A stretch of DNA of 64,000 bases from Skeletonema tropicum (Eukaryota; Bacillariophyta; Thalassiosirophyceae; Thalassiosirales; Thalassiosiraceae): positions 496,001 through 560,000 of the forward strand of contig CM074142.1 of the NCBI GenBank assembly GCA_037178625.1. The letters are read 5' to 3'. The position numbers were made by a program, and so were the translations under genes. The notes under the pieces were generated by a model. It was not told the DNA's origin. It did not search any database and saw only the letters and a list, made by a program, of their open reading frames with translations. This document shows, piece after piece, positions 10,261 to 21,784 of this stretch (position 1 is its first letter; the number at the start of each line of letters is the position of its first letter).

Positions 10261-10381
10261 AGAAAAACACCCTCCAAATACAATACATACATAACACCAA
10301 AGAGGACTAACCAGACGTACTTTGAAATATCTGTTATATTATATTATTACAATACATTATCATCTGTCGAGAATATTTCGA

Positions 10382-11428
10382 TTAGCTTTCCTCTCCGACG
10401 TCATCATCATAGTCTGCCCCTCTGACTTCTAAATCTTCACCGTACTGAGTAGCATGATCAACAGTCGCCAAAACATGCGCTATGCTATCTTCATCATTGA
10501 TGTTGAGTGGAACGAATCCAACCATGGAGTAATCATCGAGAAGTGAACAAATTGATTCTGTTAATCGACTCCATTTTCTTGCTCGTTGTTGTGCGCTGAT
10601 TTGTGCATTGTTATCACTATTTGCCTCTGTAGCCGCTGTTGTAGAGTTGTTCGAAGCCGGCACTAAATGATTGTATCTTTGAAGTGAAGATGAATCCGAA
10701 GAAGAATGGTCACCCAACATTTCCCATAGTTGTATCGCACTTTCCATCTCTAATACTCGGTCCATACTCGCTTCTTCTACCAAATCACATTTACTAAGTA
10801 CATTGACATGTGGTAGCTGCATCGCTATCATAGCGCTTAGCGCCAACAGACTCCCTAAAATATTTGACGAATCATGGGATGAATAAGATTGCTGCATCAT
10901 GAATTTGACTGTTGCCTTAGCTTCTTCTCAATAATCGTTCTGTTACTCACCTGATATGAATTTGGCTGGGTCAGTAACAAACGTGGCATCGACAACAAAC
11001 ACAGACACCATGCTCTCTCCATACCCCCACATTCTCAGCTGATCAATGATCTTATTCATCACGGGGATGTGCGTATAAAGCTCGATCTGCCCCGGACAAT
11101 CTATAATTAAGTACTCATCGTCATCATAACTGTCCAAGTGATCTTGTAGCCAGTCCATATTTTCAAGTAAGTACTCCATACAATACACCAAACTGCCATT
11201 GGGTCCCAATTGCAATTCATCCATCACATCATCTACCGAAATCAACTCTCGAATGTCGAATGCAACATCGTACCGAAAGTGTTCCGCGGCTGGATCGAGG
11301 TTGACCACATGAATGCGACGGCGATTTCGTGGCCCGAGAGTTTGCACGTGTTCTTGGAGTACGTGGGAGTACGTTGACTTGCCCGAGCCGGCTGGGCCTG
11401 TTACTAGCTGGATGGTGCACCGTCCCAT
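10382..11428 (-). CDS. GPN3: GPN-loop GTPase 3
   Basis: Two exons: 10951-11428 and 10382-10908. Exon 1 ends in ...DPAKFIS before GTGAGT, and exon 2 starts after AACAG. The 42-bp intron is short, but the join restores the family's continuous sequence. GPN3 is a cytosolic GTPase that works with GPN1 in nuclear import and assembly of RNA polymerase II. Visible are the P-loop GPAGSGKS (11-18), VNLDPAAE, the diagnostic Gly-Pro-Asn loop in LQLGPNGSLVYCMEY (GPN at 75-77), DCPGQIELYTH, and in exon 2 LLALSAMIAMQLPHVNVLSK followed by CDL and DDYSMVGFVPLN. A Ser/Asn-rich insertion lies near the middle of exon 2. The C-terminus is acidic, as usual. Confidence 0.9.
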
Positions 11429-12123
11429 TGTTGTTGAAAGGACTTCGAATATTATTATTTAGATTATTTAGCCAACTAACCCGTGATGAATGGATGGGTG
11501 GTTCTGACGTCTGACGATGATGGATGATGGCAAAGATTCTTATTGGCGGAAAGTTGTTGTCTCTTGCTTCGTAGCTACATGTAGATAACTTGTACTCCTA
11601 GAGAGCATGAAGAGAGTGACTAAAATAATCTATCTATCTACCTTCATCCAGATCCGCTGCTGTCCATGTCTGTGCCTGTGACCTCTGAACAAGCAAGCCG
11701 CTCTGCGTAGGGTATTGGCCAAGAAGTTTGACAAGTAACAAGCCCAAGGCAAGAACTGAAGTGTTCAGACCTCTCAAATATCAATTTAAGTCATACTGGA
11801 TAGGTTGGAATTACAAACACTCTGGTTTCCATACCAGAACCATTTCATCTTTCGTTTCCCGATCGGAAAAAGTTACAATACATACTCTTCCACCCATAGT
11901 CGCCCCAACCTGGCATTCATCTGTCAGTTGTTGTCTCGTGTCTCGTCTCAGTCTCGTCTCCTACATACACAGTACAACATGTAGACAACCTGTACTATAT
12001 AGACCAGTTAGTTCCCGGCAGGCAGCACAGGCGTCTTCGGGACCAGCCCGAGCCCCTCCAGGTTTAAATTCTTCTTTCTCTACTGACACAGGTGTCTACT
12101 TAGAGGGAGTAGTGACTAAAATA

Positions 12124-12156
<33 letters not shown>

Positions 12157-12818
12157 CTTCTATCTAAGTATCACAACTCTCAACTCTGAAAGCACAACTA
12201 AAGCGCGCCAAACAACCTCAAATAAGCTTTAGAGATCCAGACAGACGTGAAATTTGGTGTTTCGAGCACATTTTTTGACCATGGCGGCCGCAGAGCCTAC
12301 TAGCTTTGGCCAAAATCTCAAATCTGCCACAAGTGCTTTTATGGCGGAACAAGTGATAGAGTCGTAATCTTCTATATCTCAGGAGATTAGCAATGCACGT
12401 TTGGGTTCCATATCTCAGGTGTGCTCGACAAAATGGGCATCTACATTTGCTAGTAAAATCGTCTAACTACTGGACAAAATTGTTAGAGAGAATTACGAGC
12501 AAAATCTAAATGGGCGTATCTCTGCGAGAAAAGTAAATATTTGGGTGGTTCCTTCATAGGACTCACTCGTATGATCATCACCAAAAAGATTGTACCATTG
12601 GTTTGGTACGAATATCGCTGTTTGTGATTTTGGCCTCCGTAGTAGAAGTCATTTTTATCATGGTTGTTTTGTGAGAGTGAAACACCAAAATTCCTACTTG
12701 GGGGCCTACGTAGGAATTATACCAGGAAACTGTAGATAAGGCCGCTACAGCTACGAAGTACAAGTATCACCAACAACCACTGTCACTGCCTCGCAAACAC
12801 TCTCTGTACACCTCTATC
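11429..12818. other. 1.4-kb intergenic region with a duplicated block
   Basis: No supported gene; the 11728-12189 open frame has low-complexity, repeat-derived text. Two related blocks lie at about 11577-11640 and 11977-12150. Each has a TGTAGAYAACYTGTACT motif followed later by GTGACTAAAATAATCTATC and a TCTA microsatellite. This suggests an old local duplication or a mobile-element pair. The last few hundred bases are presumably the UNC-45 promoter. Confidence 0.5.
12125..12156. repeat. (TCTA)8 microsatellite
   Basis: Eight perfect TCTA units are seen directly. A shorter TCTA run lies at about 11627-11641 at the end of a related block. Confidence 0.9.
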
Positions 12819-15800
12819 ATGGCAACGCAATCCTCCACGGAGCCTCTGCTGCAAGCTGAGGATCTTAAAAAGCAAGGAAATGATGCCTTTCGCAAGGTAG
12901 GCTTTGTTTCTGCAAGAAATGTTGACTTTGTCATTTTTCATACCATTGTGCCTATTGATCTCACATATCCTATCACTCTCTCAATGCAACCCTACTTTCA
13001 GGGAGACATTCAAAGCGCCATTCACGAGTACACCGCTGCTCTGCAAAGCATGCCGATGAATTGCGGGAGCGACGGCAGTGGCAAAAGCAATCGAATGATG
13101 ATGGAATCTACGCTATTTTCCAACCGTGCCATGTGTCATCTCAAAATCGCAGAGACCAAAGGCAACAGTGCAAACAAGTACGAAGATACGCAGCAATCAT
13201 TGAAAGACTGCATTGAAGATTGCGACTCGGCGCTGGATCGTCTAGATCTGGTTGGTAGTGCCTCTTCTTCAAGCAACAATAATAATAATAGTTGCGTGGA
13301 AAAGTACTCTATCGTTGTGCAAAAGCTCGTGTTAAGTCGTCAAAAACAAATACCCACTCCAATGATGGCGACAAAGAGAACAATCTCAACTCAGCAGCCA
13401 AAGATTTACTGCAAAAACTCTCTTTTGATGCGAATAACAAGGAGGCGGCAGCGCTCTAAGCGAACTCTACATGGACAAATGGCGGGGGGAATGGGAGTAG
13501 TCGTGTCTCAAGAGCATTAGATTTGCTGCGTGGCAGAATGACCAATAATAATAGCAACACGATAGTTTCTAAACATGGGGACAATGATATGGACAATATC
13601 ACATGCCTGCGCATCTTGCAAGGGTCGCTTGCTGAAGAATCGTCTTCCTTTGCGGATGAAATTGGCAGAAGAGGAGGCGTACCTCTACTGCTGCAAATTG
13701 CTAGGCGAGGGATTGTTTCTAACTCAGACGACAAGGAGAGGCAACAGCCATATATTGATTCTTGTCGTACTGCTTCAATTCACATTCTGTCTACGTGCTG
13801 TTCACATGATTCATTCATCCTGAAATATGCTGGTAGAGATAGTCTCCCTCCATCAGTATTAGCACAGATTGTCGAAGAAGAGGCATCATCATCACCAAAC
13901 AATATCAACGAGGGATCGGTGGATATATCGGTTGCCGCGATGGCTCTCTTGATCCGATTGATTGTTCACTGGGATAATAGGGAGGCAATCAGATACTTTG
14001 CATCAAAGATAAATGAAGATGGAACGGTACAAGACAATGTTGCGGTAAGAGCAATTGATGTTCCAGAGATAGATGCATCATCTGTTTGTAGAGTGGCAAT
14101 TGCAGCTTTCCTATGGGGTTCAGGAGATTCGCGTGCTCCTCGTGCAGCTCTTGATCTTCTCTCAGCATGGACTGCTTCCGATCTAGATGCACTGGATGCC
14201 GCTTCGGATGCATGTTATGCTCCATCATCATCCTCTTCTTCGTCAGCGATTGGGTCAGGTAGTGAAAAATTATCGCATAACAAACTTCGACCCGAAGAGA
14301 TTCGAAACATGAAACCGCGTCAGGTAGCCGCACATAGAAAACGTGAACACGAGCACAAACTCAGTACAACGAAAAGAGCTCTTCAGCATGTACACCAATT
14401 TTGCAGTGGAGAGACTGGTGGTCTGGATGCCATGTTGACTTGTGCTGCGACGACAGATGATCATCGGCTAAGGAGGGGGATAGGATTACAAATAGGGCGG
14501 CTGGTGAGCCTCATCGAAGAGAGTGATGATGTGAAGAAGCTTGTAGCAAAGGCTCTTGGATGCAGCAATTGGAAAATTGGTGATGACGATGACAATGAAA
14601 CAGGGGCCAATTCATTGTCAACGTTGACTATCGAGGAACTTGATGAAGAGAAAGAAGATGATAATAGTGTTGGAAACGAAGATGAGCTTTTGGTAAAAAT
14701 GAAACGTGGGCAACTTACTGCCTCTCTCCTGATAGGCAAATCCGACGTTGGTGTTTGGGCACTGAAACATGGCTGGTCAGATGAAAATGGTGTTGATGAG
14801 CTAAAGCAGCTAATCTTTTCCAGTGATTCTCGCGCCATGTCAATTGCATCGGAACTCGTCTCTTCTGCTTCATCAGTCGAAAAGGCTCGACCATTATTGG
14901 CCAACTTGGTTCAAGAGGGAACGCTTGAAGATCTGTTGATCCATCCTAATGCTGACGTGCGAAGTGGCGCCGCGTCATGTGCTGCTAAGATTGGTCTTGC
15001 GAGTAAGGCACTTTCCGAAGATGACGGAGAGGTCATGGCCTTGCTCGATATTGCCATTGAGCTCTTGTTTGAAGAGGACGAAGGTGACAATGAAAGTGAT
15101 GTGAAGAGCAATTCCAAACAAAAAGCAATTGAACTTTCAAAGAGTCTTCCTAATCGGTGCCATCAGCCTCAGTTGAGTCCACATCCATGGATCGCGGGAT
15201 TGAAGTAATGACATATATTGTGTCCAAAACATTTGTAAAGGAGAAAATTGTTGCTGGGTACAAGCCAGAAGGCTCACCACCTGATCGCAAATCAGCTCTC
15301 GAAAGACTCGTTGAAATAGGTTGCGCTCCAAACAGCGGTGACGCTCAGATGGCGTTTGGTCTAGCTGGAATCTTCAATCTTCTTGCAGTGTCGATGGAAA
15401 CTCTTCGGAAAGAGGCTTTCATTGGCAAAGAAATCACAAAAGAGCAATATGATCAGCTTCAAGCATTGGGCAAGACTGAAGAAGAGAAGGATATTGAAGC
15501 GAAAAAGGATGCCAAAGAAGAAGACACCCCGATAGCAGTACGAGAAAGGATACGGAAACTGGCAAATGCAAATGTTCCCAGAGCTATGGTCAAGTTTATT
15601 AGATGGATCAATGAGTGATTCTACGCAAGAGAAAGTGTTCGAAGGAATGGGGAGAATGGCATCAGAACAATCTGAAAGAGGTATCATGATTCAGCAAGGA
15701 TGCTTGACATCATGTCTTCAACTTGACAAAGGCGAAAAACCAAACGAAGCGGAGCGGAAAATACTTCGTCAAGCAAGGTCCTGCATTGCAAAATTGCTCG

Positions 15801-16498
15801 TGACTACCAATCCCAGTATTTTAACTGTGTCACAGAGGTCTGGTTCTATTGGTCCTCTACTCAAATTGGTCAAAGACAGCGATGCTACAGATTTGATGCA
15901 CTTTGAAGCTCTCCTTTCACTCACCAACCTTGCCGGATTCAGTGACGAGACAAAGAATCGCGTGGTCGCACAGAAGGGCATCCCTATTCTCAGCTACGCC
16001 ATGTTTTCTGAACATGAGATGGTGCGGCAGGCAGCGACTGAAGCTTTGCTTAATATGGTCCCACACCCCACCATGATGGATTACTTGAAAAAAAAAGAGA
16101 ATCTCAAAGTCTGGGTAGCATTTGCACTTGATTACGAGACCAACTTCGCCTGTGCGAGGGCTGCTGTCGGTTGTTTGGCTATGGCTGTGCCTGATCCTGA
16201 ATTTGCGGACGCCCTTGTCGCATGTCCAAAGTTTGGAGAGATGATCCGTACGCTGTTGGAATGCGGTCAATTGGAACTGATGCACCGAGTTTTCGCTGTA
16301 GTAGCTAGTTTGATTGAGCATGGTGGAAAATGTCGTGATGCAGTGATTTCAACAGGCACTGGCTCATTTTGTAAGGCTTACTTGGAATCATACCACGATG
16401 AAAAGAATGTGAAGGAATTTAACTTTACTCCAGCAGAGCGTGGTTCTTTGGCGGCCACGTTAAGTCTTGCCAAAGAAATAGTAAAGCTATTGTCGTAA
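12819..16498 (+). CDS. UNC45: UNC-45-like TPR/UCS myosin chaperone, frame-disrupted
   Basis: The N-terminus (ATG 12819) is a TPR domain: EDLKKQGNDAFRK, then GDIQSAIHEYTAALQ after a clear 105-bp intron (12897-13001). The C-terminal two-thirds match the central and UCS armadillo regions of UNC-45, with DTPIAVRERIRKLANANVPR, ATEALLNMV and HFEALLSLTNLAG. UNC-45/UCS proteins fold myosin heads together with Hsp90. The homology moves between frames at about 13312, 13456, 13478, 15155 and 15597, and no GT-AG intron can explain these moves; an in-frame TAA falls at 13457. All pieces are present in order, so either five one-base sequence errors remain or the gene is recently dead. Family assignment is firm, integrity is not. 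Confidence 0.75.
12897..13001 (+). other. intron 1 of UNC45-like gene
   Basis: Starts GTAGGC after AAG and ends CCTACTTTCAG before GGAGACATT. It is 105 bp, a multiple of three, so a naive open frame reads through it. Removing it restores the TPR helix pair. Confidence 0.8.
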
Positions 16499-16669
16499 GT
16501 TGTGAAAACGTTCAAAATCAAGTTATATTCTCAAGTAACAATGTTAATGATATTGATTCTATTGCGCATCAGAAGTAGGGTCAGGTCGCAACATGCTTCG
16601 TAACGCTATGGCGGATGCAAAGATGGTCCCATCATAGTAGTATTACTTCTATGCCTTATAACATCTGTC

Positions 16670-18660
16670 TTATTTCAGTATTCCTCTGGACTTCAAGAAG
16701 GCTTCATTGCTCGGAGGTCGTCCCAAAAATTTCGTCAAGTGATCAGTAATGTTGTGAGTTCCGCCTGTTGCAAGTACCATCTTTCTGTAATCCATACCAA
16801 CCTTTGGATTCATAACTCCTTCCGTCTCAAATCTAGTCGCGAACATATCCGCGCTGAAAAAACAGGAAGAGTTAGAATCAATACTTTACATTGACTGGGG
16901 AACATAGTCATGACAACAAATACTAACCTGAGCCTTTCAGCCCACAAGTATCCGTAATAAGAGGCTGAATATTGATTCATCAAATGGCCAAAGGTACGAA
17001 GCATATTATTTCCCGGAGGATTCTCGACGAGTGTAATGGCTGGGCGTAATCTATCCACTAATGATTGCAACTCCTCTGCAGATTTCGGTGGATTGGAACT
17101 GTGAATTTCCAAGTCCAATCGAGATAGATAAATTTGCCGGAGAGAGCCAAAGGCCACATTGACATGCTTTGCCCGAATCATGTCATCCAACATGGTCGCT
17201 GGCAGCTCTTCCCCTGTCTGGTAATGTTTGGATAGACGCTCGAGGATTGATTTTTGCCAACACCAATTTTCAAGCATCTGTGATGGGGCCTCCACAAAAT
17301 CTCTAGGGCACTTGGCAAGACGGGTCGAGTTGCCAATGCCTTCAGAACACAATCCATGCATAATATTTCCAAACTGTGCACGTAATGGGATGGAAATAGA
17401 CATTAGCACACAAGTTGCCAAGCCTGGAGAAACGAAAAAAACAAGAATAAAACTCACCTCGTGAAAGAATGTCACTACATTCTGGTGACGAAGAAGAGAT
17501 GGTTTATCCTTTGTCGATGCTGGCAAGTTGCAGAGCATACAATCAACAGCTCCATGTGTAGAATTGTGTTTCACCAAATGGAAGATGGCAGCATGACCAT
17601 ATTTAAGTAAATCGAGGTAGAAATGACCAATTGATTTGTCCGACGCCGTGTCATTCACATGGAAGCACCTCACTTCTTTGTGCCAGCTCCAATAAGTCCC
17701 CTGCAACAATTCTGTAAACGTCAAACCTAGGAGCTCTTGGTATATTTCCATGGTAGTTCTCACAACGTGGTCTAATGGGAAATACTCCCGAATCTTCTCC
17801 GAATCTACACCTTTTGTTTTCAAAAGCTCGTTGCCATAATATCCCGTATCCCATGCATTCAGTTTTCCATCAAAGTCAATTCCCAACTTGTTGCAATGAT
17901 CTTTCTTCAATTGGAGTAGTGTTTCATAATCATCTTTCCCCGCCTTCTCCAATTTCGTTTGCAGATTGGTCAGGAAGTCATCCACTGCTTGGAACGATCC
18001 ACTCATTCGCTTCGTACAAATATATTCCGCCCAACTGGGATACCCCAATAACGTGGCAATTTGTTTCCTCAACTGAATTCCCTCAGCCACCAAATCAAGA
18101 TTGTTATTGTACGCATTAACCCCCTCCCGTGCTTCACTAACCAACCTCCTCGTATCCGCCACCTCACACGTCTGCCCAATCGGAATAATATCCGGATACT
18201 TTAACGAAATGGTACACTTTCCCTCCACATCCTTCCCCAACCGCTCCCTGATAAAATCTTCCGTACACCCCCTCAACTGCTCAGGAGTGAAGAACAATTT
18301 GGTTAGTATCCGCCCCCAAATTCGTTCCATTCTCCGAACACACCCTCGAATCTTCCTCCAACAATCGTTGCAATTCCACCGCATCATCACTTGACAGTGC
18401 CAATCCCGCCCTTTCAAAATCTTGTAGTGACGCCGTAACAAAATGCCGCTCATAGTCACTCAACTGTTGACACTCGTTTGTTTTGGAAAATGCCACGACA
18501 CGTTCGTACACATCCCTCCTCATTCGACCCTCGACACGAGACTTGGCGAATAATTTGCCGGCATTGGACGCAGCCTCACGTATTTGCGCATCGGTAGAAC
18601 AATGTTGCAAGAATTTACATGCCGCTATTTGAGGATTGGTCTTGTAATGTACTCTCTAGC
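16670..18660 (-). pseudogene. M3 metallopeptidase (thimet oligopeptidase-like), main part
   Basis: Exons at about 18650-17458, 17373-16928 and 16853-16670, with two clean GT-AG introns (84 and 74 bp). Family M3 enzymes are zinc oligopeptidases of cytosol or organelles. Text includes AACKFLQHCSTDAQIREAAS, FFTPEQLRGCTEDFI and VVTFFHE. Across the intron it continues FGNIMHGLCSEG, then DFVEAPSQMLENW (third zinc ligand Glu) and near the end ATRFETEGVMNPKVGMDYRK. Two things are odd. The active site reads HEFGN rather than HEFGH, so the second zinc-ligand His is Asn. A one-base shift at about 18300 breaks the frame before FFTPEQL. The expected N-terminal segment lies 2.7 kb upstream at 21784 with an antisense gene between. 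I infer a pseudogene or inactive homologue. Confidence 0.72.
17374..17457 (-). other. intron inside the zinc-site codons of the M3 gene
   Basis: 84 bp; donor GAG|GTGAGT, acceptor GCACAG|TTT on the minus strand. It splits the active-site motif between HE and FG. A second intron, 16854-16927, has donor GTTAGT and acceptor TTTTTTCAG. Confidence 0.8.
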
Positions 18661-19186
18661 TTGAAAAAAAAACTTGGCGCGCTCGACATCAGCATTTTGA
18701 GAATGTTCTCAAAACTCAAAGCTCATCACTCATCACCTGCCAACAACAATCACGCCGCCGCACCGATAGCACTTTTGACTGCAGCCGCATGCAATAGTTG
18801 ACGGAAATCAAAGCGGAACAACGTAGACGGTGAGTAGAAATCCTGATAGGTGTGTTGGCATTGCTTGGGAGGCTGACGCATGGATGTAGCATGTCAATTT
18901 TAAATTATTCTTCCGATCGACAGTAACGTCTTCATTTTCATCGTCACCATCATTTTGTCTGAAGATTGAACCGTGCTATCAAGACAATGCCATGTCGCTT
19001 TACTTTTACTACGCTAATCCATTGTTCACTCCACTTTTTATCGCCCCCAACAGCTAGCAACACCGTCAATCAACCGTAGACCGAGCTGCTGGATCACTCG
19101 ATTTCTCTTCCCTTCCTGCGTACCTAGAGAGAGGATAGACGTAGGACTACGTACTATTCGTACCTGTATTCACGTAGCTACATACG

Positions 19187-21195
19187 ATGAAAGTCTGCCT
19201 CCTCCTCTTCATCACCGTGCTCCTCCTTCCCATCACCACTACACCAGCCGTTGAAATCATCGAGCTACTTAGTGATAGTGATAGTGAAGACGACAACACT
19301 GCACAAGGAAGGACTCGAAGGCGAAGTGGAGATGAGTCTAGCCGATCCACTCGCCCTCGTCTCATCAACTTGGTTGATGACAGAGATGATGATGATGACG
19401 ATGATAGTGTTCAACTCGTTCCCCCACCTCAACCTCAGGTTGGCAACAATCCGCAGCTACTCCAACTCGTCCCTCCACCTCAGGTTGGCAATAATCCGCA
19501 GTTACCTCAAGTGGGAAATAATGACTGGAATCTCTACAGCCAATGGCAGAATCTCCCAGCATGGGCCAGGAATCTTTTGGAAGATCCATATGGACGTGTT
19601 CAACAATTTGATAATCTCCGTGGGATTTTTAGAACAGAACAGAACAGAACTTCATTGAGCTCATGGGAATGTTTCAAAATAATAGCCCACACCGGCATTT
19701 GATGGAAGATACTACCAACACACCATCTTTGCTTCGAATGCTTTTCTCTCCAGATGGGTTCTTGCATTCACTGATTCATGGTCGGATTCTTGCAATACTC
19801 TACTTTGTTCCAAATACTCGCATCAGTGCTGGCCATACACCTGTTAGCCTTGGTGAACGACATATAATTGATGAGCAAAGTATAGATTTCATCATTGATC
19901 TCTTTGCTAGGATTCTGGTTAGATATGGAATTGGACGACAAGTTGCGCTTGTTTTAGCGCTGTGTACAATTGTCTTTGCGGACCGAATGCCCTTCTGTGA
20001 GTTATAATGCTATTATTTGAATGATACTATGTTCATGAATTTATATCTCGCTAACTAATATCTTTTGTATATTCTCATTTGCTCTCATTTCAATACCTAA
20101 AGCGGGACCCTACTGGTGGCACTCAAGACTACGGACATTGTACAATCAAGTGGCCCGAGTTACTGATCCCCTCCAAAAAGGAATCCTACGTCATCTCTTG
20201 ACTAGGTTACTCAATGTTGATGTTATTTGGTTGTTTGGTAGACCCTGTTGGGATACTCTTGGTAACTTGCAATGGCTTCAAGGTCGTTTCCCCAACCGTA
20301 TTGGGTGTCCTGCCTCTCTCAAACTGCTGCATATCTACTTGGAAGGCCGGTGATTGATTTCTCGGATGCTGATTTGAATGATCTTTTACCTCGAAGGAAT
20401 ACTTTACGACTCCCACCTGACGGTGAAGTTGCCTTTCTACAAAATGCAAGAGGCGCAAGTGTTGCAATATCGCCGGGAATGATTGATATTCTGCGAGAGC
20501 ATGGCTTTGAGGATCAATTTGAAGAATTGTCAGGATCAACTAGAAGTGGGGCTGTTCAAAGTATGAATGCTGCCGAGCGAAATGGCACTGCGCACACTGT
20601 TGCCGAATATCAATGCAGTAATCGCAGATGTGGACACATCCATATTGTTAGATTGGGTTCTAAGTGTGGTGTGTGTAGAGTTGGTAAAAAAAAATTGTTG
20701 ACTACAGTGAGCGGCACCAAGTTCGAGGCGTTGGAGTATGGTTATGCAACAGGTTGTGGTAATTGTGTTGGTATATTAGGCGGAAACTGTGTTCGCACAT
20801 GTCAAGGTAAGCCTAGACATGTGGGCACATTCCTCAGAGGCGTTGACCCAACCGATTACACAGCCAACAAGGTCCCAAAGTGCTTGTTGGTATATGTTAC
20901 TGATGAGAACGGAGTGATACAAAATCCAGGATCATTCAAAACTGCGGGCAAGTTGGTAGACGACATGTACCCTACTCTCACCCGAATGTCAGAAACAGTT
21001 GCTGGTCAAGATTTCATTAGAGCCAATTATCCTTGGGCCGTGTCCAATAAGAATGTGGAATTCGAATTTGTGTCCAAAGGTTACATGGAAAAAAGATTGA
21101 CGGCCGAGATGAAAACGAATCCCAATCGTGCCATTGTCATTGAAGGAAAGCATTACAAAATGCGTCCTTGGGATTATGAACGAGGAGAGAGGTGA
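19187..21195 (+). CDS. unknown Cys-rich protein with signal peptide, frame-disrupted
   Basis: ATG at 19187 starts a clear signal peptide (MKVCLLLFITVLLLPIT). An acidic Asp/Ser region and Pro/Gln repeats (LVPPPQ, QVGNNPQL) follow, then a hydrophobic stretch. An intron fits at 19997-20102 (TTCT|GTGAGT ... CTAAAG|CGGG). The C-terminal part (to 21195) holds paired cysteines: CSNRRCGH, CGVC, CGNC, CVRTC, which could bind metal or form disulfides. The frame must change at 19631-19650, inside four AGAAC units, and again somewhere between 20230 and 20290. Three AGAAC units would keep the first frame. I do not recognise the family. The gene lies antisense between the two parts of the M3 peptidase gene. 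Confidence 0.5.
19631..19650 (+). repeat. (AGAAC)4 in coding sequence
   Basis: Four perfect AGAAC units lie exactly where the reading frame must change. A unit of five changes the frame with every gain or loss. Confidence 0.85.
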
Positions 21196-21399
21196 GCTAC
21201 TAGCAGAGGGATGGATGGAGTCAGTGAGTCTTTGTCTTTGCACTCTTTTTATATGTTGTTGTGTGATTGAATTGCATCAACAACATGTCAACCTTCTGCT
21301 TGTCTCTGGAATGTAATTGGATTGCATTTGGGAGCAAAAGGAAAGTATTACATATTCATATTATATTAGAGTATAAAATAAGATACATCGAAGATGGTA

Positions 21400-21784
21400 C
21401 AGTAATATGCCTTCGCCTTTCTTTTGGTGGACACATTAATTTCGCAATGGTGTTATCAAACGTCACTTTTGAGATAGGGATGGAGGCAATTTCATCAAGG
21501 TTATGTTTGGTAGACGTGAGGATGGATTGAGTTGTTTCGTTGATTTCTTGTGGTGTGAGGAGCCATGTGACGGGTGGTACTTCTTCTTCTTCGTTTGAAG
21601 AAGAATTGTTGGAAGAGGCCTTGTTGGCTAGAGCTCGTTCGACTTTGGTTGGCTCGCAAGTGCCGCAGATGGATCCGAAATCGAACGAACCAGTTTTGTT
21701 GCTGTTAATGTGACCATCTTGTAGGATGGAGGTGGAGAATGCTCGGAAGCAGCAGGGACAGAGAGGTTTGTTAGGCGTGTCCAT
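21400..21784 (-). CDS. N-terminal exon of an M3 metallopeptidase
   Basis: ATG at 21782-21784. The conserved part PPVTWLLTPQEINETTQSIL, followed by HNLDEIASIPISKVTFDNTI, is the typical first segment of thimet oligopeptidase-like M3 enzymes. That segment is missing from the M3 gene at 16670-18660 on the same strand, so this is probably its first exon. The first 40 residues carry CPCC and, about 30 residues later, CGTC, an unusual possible zinc-binding pair. Homology stops near TIAKLMCPPK (about 21415). No convincing donor/acceptor pair in matching phase joins it to 18650. A 2.7-kb intron with a nested antisense gene, or an insertion that split the gene, both fit. Confidence 0.6.

Noticed and set aside
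14461..15117. Minus-strand Ser-rich frames opposite UNC45
   Set aside because: Low-complexity shadows of Asp/Glu-rich codons on the plus strand.
18750..18810. Minus-strand ATG peptide (MRLQSKVLSVRRRD) as first exon of the M3 gene
   Set aside because: The conserved M3 N-terminal segment is found instead at 21400-21784, and this peptide has no family support.
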